Origin: an uncultured Ignavibacteria bacterium
Lineage (GTDB): Bacteria > Bacteroidota > Ignavibacteria > Kapaibacteriales > UBA2268
Assembly (NCBI GenBank): GCA_903911805.1
Contig: CAIWET010000231.1
Span: 1-10,630 of the forward strand
DNA length: 10,630 bases
Reading direction: 5' to 3'
Shown: piece after piece, positions 1 through 6,277 of the stretch
How positions within the stretch are numbered: the first letter of the stretch is position 1
Layout: each line of letters starts with the position of its first letter
Made by a program: the position numbers and the translations under genes
The notes under the pieces: generated by a model
What the model was told of the DNA's origin: nothing
Database searches by the model: none
What the model saw: the letters and a program-made list of their open reading frames with translations, nothing else

Positions 1-41
1 AACAATTTCGAAAATAAATTTATATAATCCATAATTTCCTC

Positions 42-2465
42 TTATTTTGTTAAAATAAATTTATTGAAACCAAATGAGTTATTTGAAGATACTTTTACAA
101 TATATAAACCTGAAGGGAATTCCGAAACATCAATACTTATTAAATTACTTAAATCATCATTCCATTCATTTCTCTGAAATTGTGCGACAATGATACCTAG
201 TGAATTATATAATTCAATTTTTGACGGAGCAGGATTAGGTAAATAGTACTCAATTTGCACAAAATTTTTACCAATAATATTGTTATATTTGCAATTTATT
301 TTAATTTCTGAATCTATATTGAAATTTTGTTCGAGAACTTCAGACAAAATAGGAATACCCCAAATTGTAAAGTTATATACAACTTGATCGGGTGTTGTAG
401 GATACCAGCCAATTATCGAATTGTTATTTGCATTATAAACCTGATAACAATATGTCTCTAAAGTTATTCTATCATTACGATATGAAATATCTCTAATGTT
501 GTTATAATTGAAATCATTTCTATTCGGCAAGTTGTCACCAACAACTCTGCACCAACCAACTTGTAAATTACTATTTTGACTTGGTTCTGTTGGTTGAGCT
601 GCACTCCAACCAATTGTACCGTCACCACCTCTCCCCCAGGCTCTTGCAAATACCCAATTACCATTAATAATAACTGATTTTTGAACTTTATGTTTAATTG
701 CATAATACAAAACATTGTTTGAAGTTGGTGGTAACAAAGGATCCCCAGAATAAGGTGTAGCCACTAGAAAGGGATTAACTAATTCAGAGTTAACTATTTC
801 ACCTCCATTTTCTTTAAAATGTACTAATTTATATGGGTTTAACATATTTCTTAATGTGTTACCACCTTCAATCATACCATATCCTGTTTCAGAATCAAAA
901 CCAACTGTATCATATTGAGTTGCACTATAAAAATATTTTAAATCTTTAGCACTCACTTCAATCAAACCTTCTACATCTTCAGGTGCAAGCCAAACCAATT
1001 GTTCATTTTGAGTATTATCCCAAAAATTATTTAATCCTGTATAAAATTTAGATAAAATCAAAGCACCAATTCCTGCTACTTGAGGTTGAGCAGCACTTGT
1101 TTGAGAAAAATATCCAGTATAATATCCAGAATTTTGTGAGGGATCAGTAAGTGTATTGTTACGAATTAAATTACCATTAGAAATATTATCACCATGTGCC
1201 ATAATATCTAATCCATATCCAAAATTTGAATATCCTTTAAATCTTGAAGGTATCCATCTATTTTCTTGTGATTGACCCCCAAATTCCTTATATATGCCAT
1301 AAGCCCCACAATTAACAATTTTGTTATACTCGAAATCAGCAGGAAAATGTGTTTTAAACTCGCCATCATCACCTTTGGAACAATAAATCCCGACATTTAG
1401 TCTGTGAGCATAATCAATTGCTCTTCGTTCTGTTTCGCTCGGTACCATATTATAAGTACTATTGCTTATTAAATGTACTCCATAACCTTGATTTCCAGAA
1501 GTATTTGCAGATGCATATATAAAAGCTTCAGCCATGTTTCCTCCCAAAGCATACATACTGACACCTTCATTTGGGTTCCAACCACCTGCAATCCCAGCGG
1601 CGTCTATTTCGTTATTTGTCATAGCACCAATTATTCCAGCAACTTTAGTCCCGTGTGTACCTCCATTAAACGGTGGTCTTCTCCCACCGAAATTGTCAAA
1701 ATATGCTCCATTTATAAACCGGTATTGTGGCCCCATTGCACCTCCAAAATCTCTATGCGTATATAGAATGTCCGAATCAAAAACTCCAACCTTGATTTCT
1801 CTCTTCCCGTGCTCAATATCCCAAGCTTCAACAATATTTTCACCAATTAAAGTATTATCAAAATTTGTTTGTAAAGGAGGATTATTCGTATAACTATAGT
1901 CATTAGGTGTTGAATCAAAATAATTATTGAATTCAAATTCAGCATATTCAATCAATGTTCCGCCATACATTAAATTCAAATATTCAACCGCTATAATAAT
2001 ATTTGTTGAATCAATTGCAATATGGAAACAGTTCCAAAATTCGGGGGTCTTTATTTCTTTACCTCCTCTTGTATAAGAAATGGTGTCTAAGCAAGGACTA
2101 AAAGTTGTATATTGACACATTTGAGTTGCTCCTAATTGTAATAGTGCTGAAATTAAATTACTATCATTAATAATATAATTATTTATTGGAAAGCAACCTG
2201 TGCCTGAGGATGTAAATTGAGGTTTTGAATTACCATTTTGTTTAATATTATTATTATAATTAAACCAGTAGTTACAAATATAATCTTTATTAATTGTATT
2301 TTTATTGAACCAGATAGTAATTACATGTTTATTATACAAAGTATCATTTGGTGGCCAACTCATTGTTGGCATTGAAACACCATTAACATCTCTCATTTGA
2401 TATTGGCTATATGTTTGAACAAAACATAATGTCATAATTATAAGAAATAAATTAAACTTTTTCAT
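42..2465 (-). CDS. secreted subtilisin-like (S8) serine protease with T9SS C-terminal sorting domain
   Basis: An 807-residue protein. Residues 1-20 form a signal peptide (KK, then a hydrophobic stretch ending near TYSQ). About 200 unrecognised residues follow, then a subtilase domain. Its apparent catalytic residues are D230 (VGVFDSD), H271 (GGTHGTKVAGIIGA) and S457 (SQTSAAQPQVAG), with the oxyanion asparagine likely N335 (LISNSTYN). The serine motif departs from the usual GTSMAAPHVAG: Q replaces the first G and Q the usual H, but the triad itself is intact. A beta-rich region without a recognised domain spans about 545-720. The last ~80 residues look like a type A T9SS sorting domain (LPNPAPSKIELYNSLG, FPSGLYIVKV, terminal NKFILTK). 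The product is therefore likely exported by Sec, crosses the outer membrane by T9SS, and ends up at the surface or outside. The ATG at 2463-2465 has a good Shine-Dalgarno (AGGAG, 2472-2476). The substrate is unknown. Confidence 0.9.
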   Translation of the reverse strand: MKKFNLFLIIMTLCFVQTYSQYQMRDVNGVSMPTMSWPPNDTLYNKHVITIWFNKNTINKDYICNYWFNYNNNIKQNGNSKPQFTSSGTGCFPINNYIINDSNLISALLQLGATQMCQYTTFSPCLDTISYTRGGKEIKTPEFWNCFHIAIDSTNIIIAVEYLNLMYGGTLIEYAEFEFNNYFDSTPNDYSYTNNPPLQTNFDNTLIGENIVEAWDIEHGKREIKVGVFDSDILYTHRDFGGAMGPQYRFINGAYFDNFGGRRPPFNGGTHGTKVAGIIGAMTNNEIDAAGIAGGWNPNEGVSMYALGGNMAEAFIYASANTSGNQGYGVHLISNSTYNMVPSETERRAIDYAHRLNVGIYCSKGDDGEFKTHFPADFEYNKIVNCGAYGIYKEFGGQSQENRWIPSRFKGYSNFGYGLDIMAHGDNISNGNLIRNNTLTDPSQNSGYYTGYFSQTSAAQPQVAGIGALILSKFYTGLNNFWDNTQNEQLVWLAPEDVEGLIEVSAKDLKYFYSATQYDTVGFDSETGYGMIEGGNTLRNMLNPYKLVHFKENGGEIVNSELVNPFLVATPYSGDPLLPPTSNNVLYYAIKHKVQKSVIINGNWVFARAWGRGGDGTIGWSAAQPTEPSQNSNLQVGWCRVVGDNLPNRNDFNYNNIRDISYRNDRITLETYCYQVYNANNNSIIGWYPTTPDQVVYNFTIWGIPILSEVLEQNFNIDSEIKINCKYNNIIGKNFVQIEYYLPNPAPSKIELYNSLGIIVAQFQRNEWNDDLSNLISIDVSEFPSGLYIVKVSSNNSFGFNKFILTK

Positions 2466-2660
2466 ATTTTTCTCCTTTGATATTAATTATTTTTATTAAA
2501 AATTCAACTACTCTTCGTATATCTATAGATTTGAGAAAAGTAAGCATATAATTATTGAAGAAAATCTGATAAATTTAATTCAATAACTTAAATTTTGGCT
2601 GACAATCATAATAATTTGTCCTTACATTAATTCTTAAATAACTTCACAAAAATACCACTA

Positions 2661-2681
2661 ATTTTGTATTTTGTATTTTGT
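2661..2681. repeat. three tandem copies of ATTTTGT
   Basis: Three perfect consecutive copies of the 7-mer ATTTTGT. The first copy overlaps TAATTTTG (2659-2666), which matches the Bacteroidetes -7 element TAnnTTTG on the plus strand, though no TTTG lies at the proper distance upstream. It is too short for a CRISPR and has no spacers. It may be simple slippage in AT-rich DNA. Confidence 0.6.
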
Positions 2682-2817
2682 ATAAAATTAACAAAATTTT
2701 TCATACAAGTACTACATTTCAAAGCTACAACTTTTTTAAATAACCACCAAATATTTTTAAAATAATTTTTAATTGCATATCTCGTTAATAATTATATATA
2801 ATCAGATAGTATATAAA

Positions 2818-2877
2818 ATGAGAGCATATTCAGCAGTAATAGAAAGATGTAAAGAAACAAATTCAATTGTTGCATAA
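2818..2877 (+). pseudogene. remnant of a HicB-family antitoxin (internal deletion)
   Basis: A 19-codon open frame reading MRAYSAVIERCKETNSIVA and then stop. The start closely resembles the N terminus of short HicB-like antitoxins, which commonly begin M(R/K)xYxAVIER followed by a VGYVPGxPG strand. That conserved core and the rest of the ~70-residue protein are missing. The closing residues (IVA, stop) resemble the C terminus of this family, so the frame could be the two ends joined by an in-frame internal deletion. It is followed at once by a hicA-like start (stop TAA, one A, ATG), the spacing expected of a hicB-hicA pair. Recognition is from remembered family patterns on a very short peptide, so it is moderate at best. 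The alternative is chance. Confidence 0.5.
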
Positions 2878-2878
2878 A

Positions 2879-2917
2879 ATGCCTAAATATCCAGTATTAA
2901 AAGCAAATTTATTATAA
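2879..2917 (+). pseudogene. remnant of a HicA-family toxin (5' end only)
   Basis: A 12-codon open frame, MPKYPVLKANLL then stop, beginning two bases after the stop of the hicB-like fragment. HicA toxins of the matching type typically begin M(P/S/T)KLPVLKxxE(V/I)I and then continue for about 70 residues with the dsRBD-like fold and its catalytic histidine. Here all of that is lost after about nine matching codons. Toxin activity is impossible. The case rests on adjacency: two neighbouring fragments, in the right order and spacing, each resembling the correct partner. Confidence 0.45.
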
Positions 2918-2931
2918 ACATAAGATAAGAA

Positions 2932-2957
2932 TAGCTCATTCAGGGATGAATGAGCTA
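2932..2957. repeat. 10-bp perfect inverted repeat (hairpin) upstream of leuC
   Basis: The arms TAGCTCATTC (2932-2941) and GAATGAGCTA (2948-2957) are perfectly complementary around a 6-base loop AGGGAT. No T-run follows directly on either strand, so it does not look like an intrinsic terminator. It lies just after the hicA-like remnant and about 110 bases before leuC. It may be a REP-like element or an RNA hairpin or operator. No second copy was seen in the window. Confidence 0.6.
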
Positions 2958-3022
2958 CCATTTGATAAATATATTTTAATCCAATTTTTTTAAATAATAT
3001 GATTTAATTCAAAAAACCTTCA

Positions 3023-3030
3023 TAATTTTG
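3023..3030 (+). promoter_or_regulatory. candidate Bacteroidetes-type -7 element for leuCD
   Basis: TAATTTTG matches TAnnTTTG and lies 36 bases before the leuC ATG, which would leave a short leader. No TTTG is found 19-21 bases upstream; only TTTA at 3003-3006, 16 bases away, comes near. The call is therefore weak, because such strings are common in AT-rich DNA. Confidence 0.35.
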
Positions 3031-3066
3031 TATGTATTTAAAATGCTTTTTTAATTGGAGAAAAAA

Positions 3067-4359
3067 ATGAAGCAAACAATTGTTCAAAAAATATTAGCTA
3101 AAGCTTGCGATAAAGACTTTGTTGCAGTAGGTGACGTAGTGGAGCCAAGAGTTTCACTCGCTATGAGCCACGAAAATGCTGCTTTGGTTATTAATCAATT
3201 TTTAGAAATTTACAAAGAAACTAATTTAGAACCTAAGGTATGGGATCCATCAAGAATTGCAATTATTTTTGACCACCGCGTTCCTGCCGAAAGTTCAAAA
3301 ACCGCTACTAATCAGAAAAAAACTCGTGGATTTGTTGCCCAACAAGGAATTACTAAATTTCACGATATTCGTGGTGACGAAATGGGTATTTGCCATCAAA
3401 TTTTACCAGAAAATGGCTATGTTCGCCCTGGTTTTGTGGTTTGTGGTACAGATAGTCACACAACAAGTCACGGCGCTTTGGGTGCATTTGCTTTTGGAAT
3501 AGGTGCTACTGAAATGGCATCTGCCTGGACGTTAGGAACAGCACTGAATGTGCAAGTTCCTCCAACAATTAAAGTAATTGTGAATGGTGAATTTAGCGAC
3601 AATGTTTTACCAAAAGATTTAATTTTATATTTAATTGGCAAATTATCAGCAGAAGGTGCAAACTTCAAGGTAATTGAATTCCACGGAGAAGCAATTCGCA
3701 AAATGAGTACTTCCGGCAGATTAACTATTTGCAATATGTCGGTTGAAGCAGGCGCTACTTCTGGTATAGTTGTTCCTGACGAAGAAACAATTAATTATTT
3801 GAGAAATACTGCTGGTGTTACAGACGAAATCGAATTAGTTGTTCCTGACGAAGGTGCAGAATATGACCAAATCGTTGAAATAAACGCTTCAGAATTAGTT
3901 CCTCAGATTGCTTGCCCACATACAGTTGATAATGTGAAACCAATTGACCAGGTTGTTGGCACAAGAGTAGAACAAATCGTAATTGGTAGCTGCACAAACG
4001 GAAGATTAGACGACCTTCAGATTGCTGCCGATATTTTGAGAGGCAAAAAAGTATCTCATTCAACAAGAATGTTAGTTTTCCCTGCATCAGGTAGAATTTA
4101 CCAGCAAGCAATCGAAAACGGAATAATTTCTGATTTGATGAAAGCTGGAGCAGTTGTCGTAAATCCAGGATGTGGTCCTTGCTTAGGAATTCACCAAGGA
4201 GCTTTAGGAGATGGCGAAACAGCACTCTCGACAACAAATAGAAATTTCAAAGGTAGAATGGGTAATCCTGTTTCAAACGTATATCTTTGTTCACCTGCAG
4301 TAGCAGCCGCAAGTGCTTTAACCGGAGTAATCACAGACCCAAGAAAAGGAGTAAATTAA
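3067..4359 (+). CDS. leuC: 3-isopropylmalate dehydratase large subunit (HacA/archaeal-type LeuC)
   Basis: A 430-residue aconitase-superfamily protein. With LeuD it converts 2-isopropylmalate to 3-isopropylmalate in leucine synthesis in the cytoplasm. The [4Fe-4S] ligands are visible: C309 in IGSCTNGR, and C369 and C372 in NPGCGPCLG. Other family blocks include GTDSHTTSHGALGAFAFGIG (about 127-146) and TTNRNFKGRMG (about 389-399). At 430 residues it belongs to the shorter HacA-like class rather than the ~465-residue classical bacterial LeuC. The ATG at 3067 is chosen because GGAG (3057-3060) sits six bases before it; the in-frame TTG at 3055 overlaps that ribosome site. leuD follows one base after the stop. 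No leuA or leuB is in the window, so homoaconitase or a related dehydratase cannot be fully excluded. Confidence 0.92.
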   Translation: MKQTIVQKILAKACDKDFVAVGDVVEPRVSLAMSHENAALVINQFLEIYKETNLEPKVWDPSRIAIIFDHRVPAESSKTATNQKKTRGFVAQQGITKFHDIRGDEMGICHQILPENGYVRPGFVVCGTDSHTTSHGALGAFAFGIGATEMASAWTLGTALNVQVPPTIKVIVNGEFSDNVLPKDLILYLIGKLSAEGANFKVIEFHGEAIRKMSTSGRLTICNMSVEAGATSGIVVPDEETINYLRNTAGVTDEIELVVPDEGAEYDQIVEINASELVPQIACPHTVDNVKPIDQVVGTRVEQIVIGSCTNGRLDDLQIAADILRGKKVSHSTRMLVFPASGRIYQQAIENGIISDLMKAGAVVVNPGCGPCLGIHQGALGDGETALSTTNRNFKGRMGNPVSNVYLCSPAVAAASALTGVITDPRKGVN

Positions 4360-4360
4360 T

Positions 4361-4855
4361 ATGGGAAAAGTAATATTTCAATTTGAAGATGATATTTCAA
4401 CTGATATCATTTATCCAGGTAGATTTATGGCTACAGTTTTGCCAACAGAAACTCCACAATTCGCATTTGCTGACAATAAAGATTTGAATAAAATGCTTGT
4501 AAATAAAGAATTTTCAGAAAATGATATAATAATTGCCGGAAAAAACTTTGGTTGCGGTTCTTCTCGTGAGCAAGCAGTATCAACAATCAAAGGTCACGGA
4601 GTAACAATTATTGCTAGAAACTTTGCAAGAATTTTTATCCAAAATTCGGTTAATCTCGGTTTAAATACAATCACAGCACCTGATTACCAAGCAGAATTAG
4701 GCGATGAAATCGAAGTTTTAGCCGATAAAGTTATAAATAAAACATCAGGTAAGGAATATGCAGTAATACCTCACTCAGCGGCAAGACAACAAATTATCGA
4801 TGCTGGTGGATTGATTGCATATACAAGAAAAATCTTGATTGACAAGAATAAATAA
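4361..4855 (+). CDS. leuD: 3-isopropylmalate dehydratase small subunit
   Basis: A 164-residue swivelling domain that pairs with LeuC to form the active dehydratase. The conserved segments are DDISTDIIYPGRF (10-22) and FGCGSSREQA (63-72); the latter carries the serine and arginine region that closes on the substrate. In the archaeal enzymes the loop after the IIPGR-type segment sets specificity (YLRT, with an arginine, in a homoaconitase; YLVx in isopropylmalate isomerase). Here that position reads FMAT, with no arginine. By inference this favours the hydrophobic isopropylmalate substrate. The start lies one base after the leuC stop, with its ribosome site AGGAG (4347-4351) inside leuC, so the two are cotranscribed. 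A cluster of palindromes and a terminator follow. Confidence 0.92.
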   Translation: MGKVIFQFEDDISTDIIYPGRFMATVLPTETPQFAFADNKDLNKMLVNKEFSENDIIIAGKNFGCGSSREQAVSTIKGHGVTIIARNFARIFIQNSVNLGLNTITAPDYQAELGDEIEVLADKVINKTSGKEYAVIPHSAARQQIIDAGGLIAYTRKILIDKNK

Positions 4856-4866
4856 AGAGTTTCGCC

Positions 4867-4898
4867 CCACCCCAAACCCCTCCCCTTGAAGGGAGGGG
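4867..4898 (+). repeat. short variant of the CCACCCC/CCCCTCC/GGAGGGG palindromic element
   Basis: It reads CCACCCC, AAA, CCCCTCC, an 8-base middle, then GGAGGGG. The arms CCCCTCCC (4877-4884) and GGGAGGGG (4891-4898) form an 8-bp hairpin. It has the same three modules, in the same order, as the elements at 4971-5030 and 9401-9450, but lacks the middle hairpin found in those copies. It begins 11 bases after the leuD stop. Confidence 0.7.
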
Positions 4899-4920
4899 CT
4901 TTAAGAAAATACTCCTTTTA

Positions 4921-4939
4921 CCCCCTTTTTCAAAGGGGG
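4921..4939. repeat. G/C-rich hairpin CCCCCTTT / AAAGGGGG
   Basis: An 8-bp perfect stem (4921-4928 with 4932-4939) around a 3-base loop, flanked by CTCCTTTTA on the left and CAAGGGGTTTC on the right. It lies between two copies of the CCACCCC family and resembles it in composition, though the modules differ. It is not followed by a T-run and so is not an obvious terminator. Confidence 0.6.
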
Positions 4940-4970
4940 CAAGGGGTTTCTCTTTTTCACGAGAATGTGA

Positions 4971-5030
4971 CCACCCCGTCAAAACGTGCATGAATACACG
5001 TTTTGCCACCCCTCCTTATAAAAGGAGGGG
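4971..5030 (+). repeat. composite palindromic element, full copy (intergenic)
   Basis: Module order: CCACCCCGTC (4971-4980); a variable hairpin AAAACGTG / CACGTTTT (4981-5004); GCCACCCCTCC (5005-5015); a short loop; GGAGGGG (5024-5030). The last two blocks form a 9-bp stem (5009-5017 with 5022-5030). The copy inside the coding sequence at 9401-9450 (minus strand) has 9 of 10, 11 of 11 and 7 of 7 identical bases in these blocks, while the middle hairpin differs in both sequence and length. Conserved flanks around a variable but still self-complementary core imply a real repeat family rather than chance. Confidence 0.8.
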
Positions 5031-5060
5031 AAGTAAAATAGTGGAATTATTATCTGTAGG

Positions 5061-5087
5061 GGCAGGTTCTAAACCTGCCTTTTTTTT
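5061..5087 (+). terminator. intrinsic terminator of leuCD (built from a TGTAGGGGCA repeat)
   Basis: GGCAGGTT (5061-5068), loop CTA, AACCTGCC (5072-5079), then eight Ts (5080-5087): a textbook rho-independent terminator on the plus strand, 205 bases after leuD. Its left edge TGTAGGGGCA (5055-5064) is identical to the left edge of the 28-bp palindrome at 9490-9517, so the terminator may have been made from a member of that repeat family. On the minus strand the stem lacks a T-run, so it would not serve mscL in the same way. Confidence 0.75.
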
Positions 5088-5145
5088 ATGATTATCCTAG
5101 GTATCGCAAGGAAATTACCACCTAATTCTTGATATATATTTTAAT

Positions 5146-5547
5146 TTACTTATCTTTTAGCAAATCTCTGATTTCAGTTAATAATTTTTCTTCTGGTGTG
5201 ACTACTGGTTCTATAGCCTGTTCCTCATTTTTCTTTCTTTGAATAGTATTCATTCCTTTTACAACAAAGAATAAAGTTGCAGCAATAATTATGAAATCAA
5301 TAATTGTTTGTATTAATTTTCCATAGTTTAGAGTTACAGCAGGGATTTTATCAATTGCAGGTTTTAATATAATATTAAGTGTTGAGAAGTCAACACCTGA
5401 TAATAATGTGCCAATAACTGGCATAAAAACGTCACCTACCATAGAAGAAACAATCTTACCAAATGCGGTACCAATTATAACACCGATTGCTAAATCGATT
5501 ACATTGCCTTTCATGGCAAATTCTTTAAATTCTGAGAATATCTTCAT
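5146..5547 (-). CDS. mscL: large-conductance mechanosensitive channel MscL
   Basis: A 133-residue inner-membrane channel that opens under high membrane tension to release solutes on osmotic downshock; it works as a homopentamer. The N-terminal helix and first membrane segment (FKEFAMKGNVIDLAIGVIIG, 7-26) align without gaps to the E. coli protein, including pore-lining L19 and V23. A periplasmic loop (about 46-75) follows, then the second membrane segment (about 78-98) and a cytoplasmic tail ending in the helix EEKLLTEIRDLLKDK. The length is normal. The ATG at 5545-5547 has AGGTGA (5551-5556) just upstream. It starts 19 bases after the yciO-like gene stops and is probably cotranscribed with it. 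It converges with leuCD across the palindrome cluster. Confidence 0.96.
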   Translation of the reverse strand: MKIFSEFKEFAMKGNVIDLAIGVIIGTAFGKIVSSMVGDVFMPVIGTLLSGVDFSTLNIILKPAIDKIPAVTLNYGKLIQTIIDFIIIAATLFFVVKGMNTIQRKKNEEQAIEPVVTPEEKLLTEIRDLLKDK

Positions 5548-5566
5548 TCTTCACCTATATTTGTTT

Positions 5567-6211
5567 TTAAATTTCATCATTATTTATAAATTCAAGGGCT
5601 TTTTCGATATTTGCACCTTGACGAACAATTTTAAATGCATCTGTTGTCATATCAATCACAGTTGATTCGCCCAAAAAATAATATTGGTCTGATTTTATTA
5701 TTAAATCAACCTTATTGAAAAATGAATCTGCGAAATCATCATAATCGTCATAATCCACGTCATCATTTTTAGCACTGATAGAAATCAGTGGTGATTCTAA
5801 ATATTGAAGCAATGTCTGACACAGATCATTTTCTGGTACTCTTATACCGGCAGTACTTCTTTTGTCATCTTGCGCAAATTTTGGCACATTTTTACTAGCT
5901 GGAAGAATAATAGTATATGGTCCAGGTATCAATCTTTTAAGTATTTTATATGCTTGATTCGAAACTTTAGCAAATTCCGAAATATTAGACAATGAACTGC
6001 ATAAAAAAGTCAATTCTTTGTGTGGCTGCAAATTTCTAATCCTTCTGATCTTGTCGATTGCTTCTCTGTTTGAAAGTTCGCAACCAAGAGCGAATCCTGT
6101 ATCTGTTGGATAAAGAATAACGCCACCACTTTTCAAAATTTCAGCAACTTTCTGAATTTTGCGCAATTCGGGTGTTTCCGAATGAATGTTCAAAACTAAT
6201 GCCGATGCCAT
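5567..6211 (-). CDS. yciO: YciO-like member of the Sua5/YciO/YrdC family
   Basis: A 214-residue cytosolic protein with the family's ATP/threonine-binding blocks: ILYPTDTGFALGC (32-44), KIRRIRNLQPHKELTFLC (54-71), IPGPYTIIL (95-103), RSTAGIRVP (118-126) and PLISISAK (141-148). The C-terminal block VDLIIK...STVIDMTTDAFKIVRQG (168-199) also fits. Family members make threonylcarbamoyl-AMP for the t6A modification of tRNA (TsaC/Sua5). This protein resembles E. coli YciO more than TsaC: GC after the first motif, the HKELTFLC segment, and no Sua5 C-terminal domain. YciO's own role is less certain, so it may or may not be the organism's t6A enzyme. An acidic run (NDDVDYDDYDDFADS, 149-163) follows the SAK motif. 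The ribosome site is weak. It lies 19 bases upstream of mscL and 66 bases after the transporter gene. Confidence 0.85.
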   Translation of the reverse strand: MASALVLNIHSETPELRKIQKVAEILKSGGVILYPTDTGFALGCELSNREAIDKIRRIRNLQPHKELTFLCSSLSNISEFAKVSNQAYKILKRLIPGPYTIILPASKNVPKFAQDDKRSTAGIRVPENDLCQTLLQYLESPLISISAKNDDVDYDDYDDFADSFFNKVDLIIKSDQYYFLGESTVIDMTTDAFKIVRQGANIEKALEFINNDEI

Positions 6212-6277
6212 AATAATGCCTATAATAAATCTTTCATTTCAATATAATATCTTATACTAATATAGCTTAATTTTATT

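Larger units (their letters stand above)
2466..3066. other. 600-base AT-rich intergenic region between the divergent protease and leuC genes
   Basis: This gap separates two divergently transcribed genes and must hold the promoters of both. It contains a triple 7-bp repeat (2661-2681), two short open frames that look like hicB and hicA remnants (2818-2917), a 10-bp inverted repeat (2932-2957) and a possible leuC promoter (3023-3030). I see no intact gene, no tRNA and no convincing promoter for the protease on the minus strand. No T-box or other recognisable leucine riboswitch lies before leuC. Confidence 0.7.

Noticed and set aside
1473..1893. Plus-strand open frames of 97 and 119 codons inside the protease gene
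   Set aside because: They are antisense to a well-supported subtilase gene and have no recognisable domain or ribosome site.
2521..2530. ATCTATAGAT palindrome upstream of the protease
   Set aside because: A 10-bp AT-rich palindrome is expected by chance in such DNA, and no second copy supports an operator.
2661..2681. Possible CRISPR or iteron array (ATTTTGT x3)
   Set aside because: The units are only 7 bp, directly abutting, without spacers, and no cas or replication gene is nearby.
3055..3066. TTG start four codons upstream of the leuC ATG
   Set aside because: The TTG overlaps the GGAG ribosome site that serves the ATG at 3067, and it has no site of its own.
2960..3066. Possible T-box or leucine attenuator before leuC
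   Set aside because: There is no T-box sequence, no leader peptide with leucine codons, and no terminator/antiterminator pair.
3818..4237. 139-codon minus-strand open frame within leuC
   Set aside because: It is antisense to conserved leuC sequence and leucine/arginine-rich as expected of a shadow frame.
4794..5009. 71-codon minus-strand open frame across the leuD end and the palindromes
   Set aside because: Its sequence is a translation of the repeats (for example PFEKGGK, PLPSRGGVWGG) and the antisense of leuD. Such frames are often annotated as hypothetical proteins but have no independent support.
5737..5768. GAT/TAT-rich run in the yciO-like gene as a possible inserted repeat
   Set aside because: It codes for an acidic loop at a position where YciO proteins also have a variable acidic segment, and overall length is normal.
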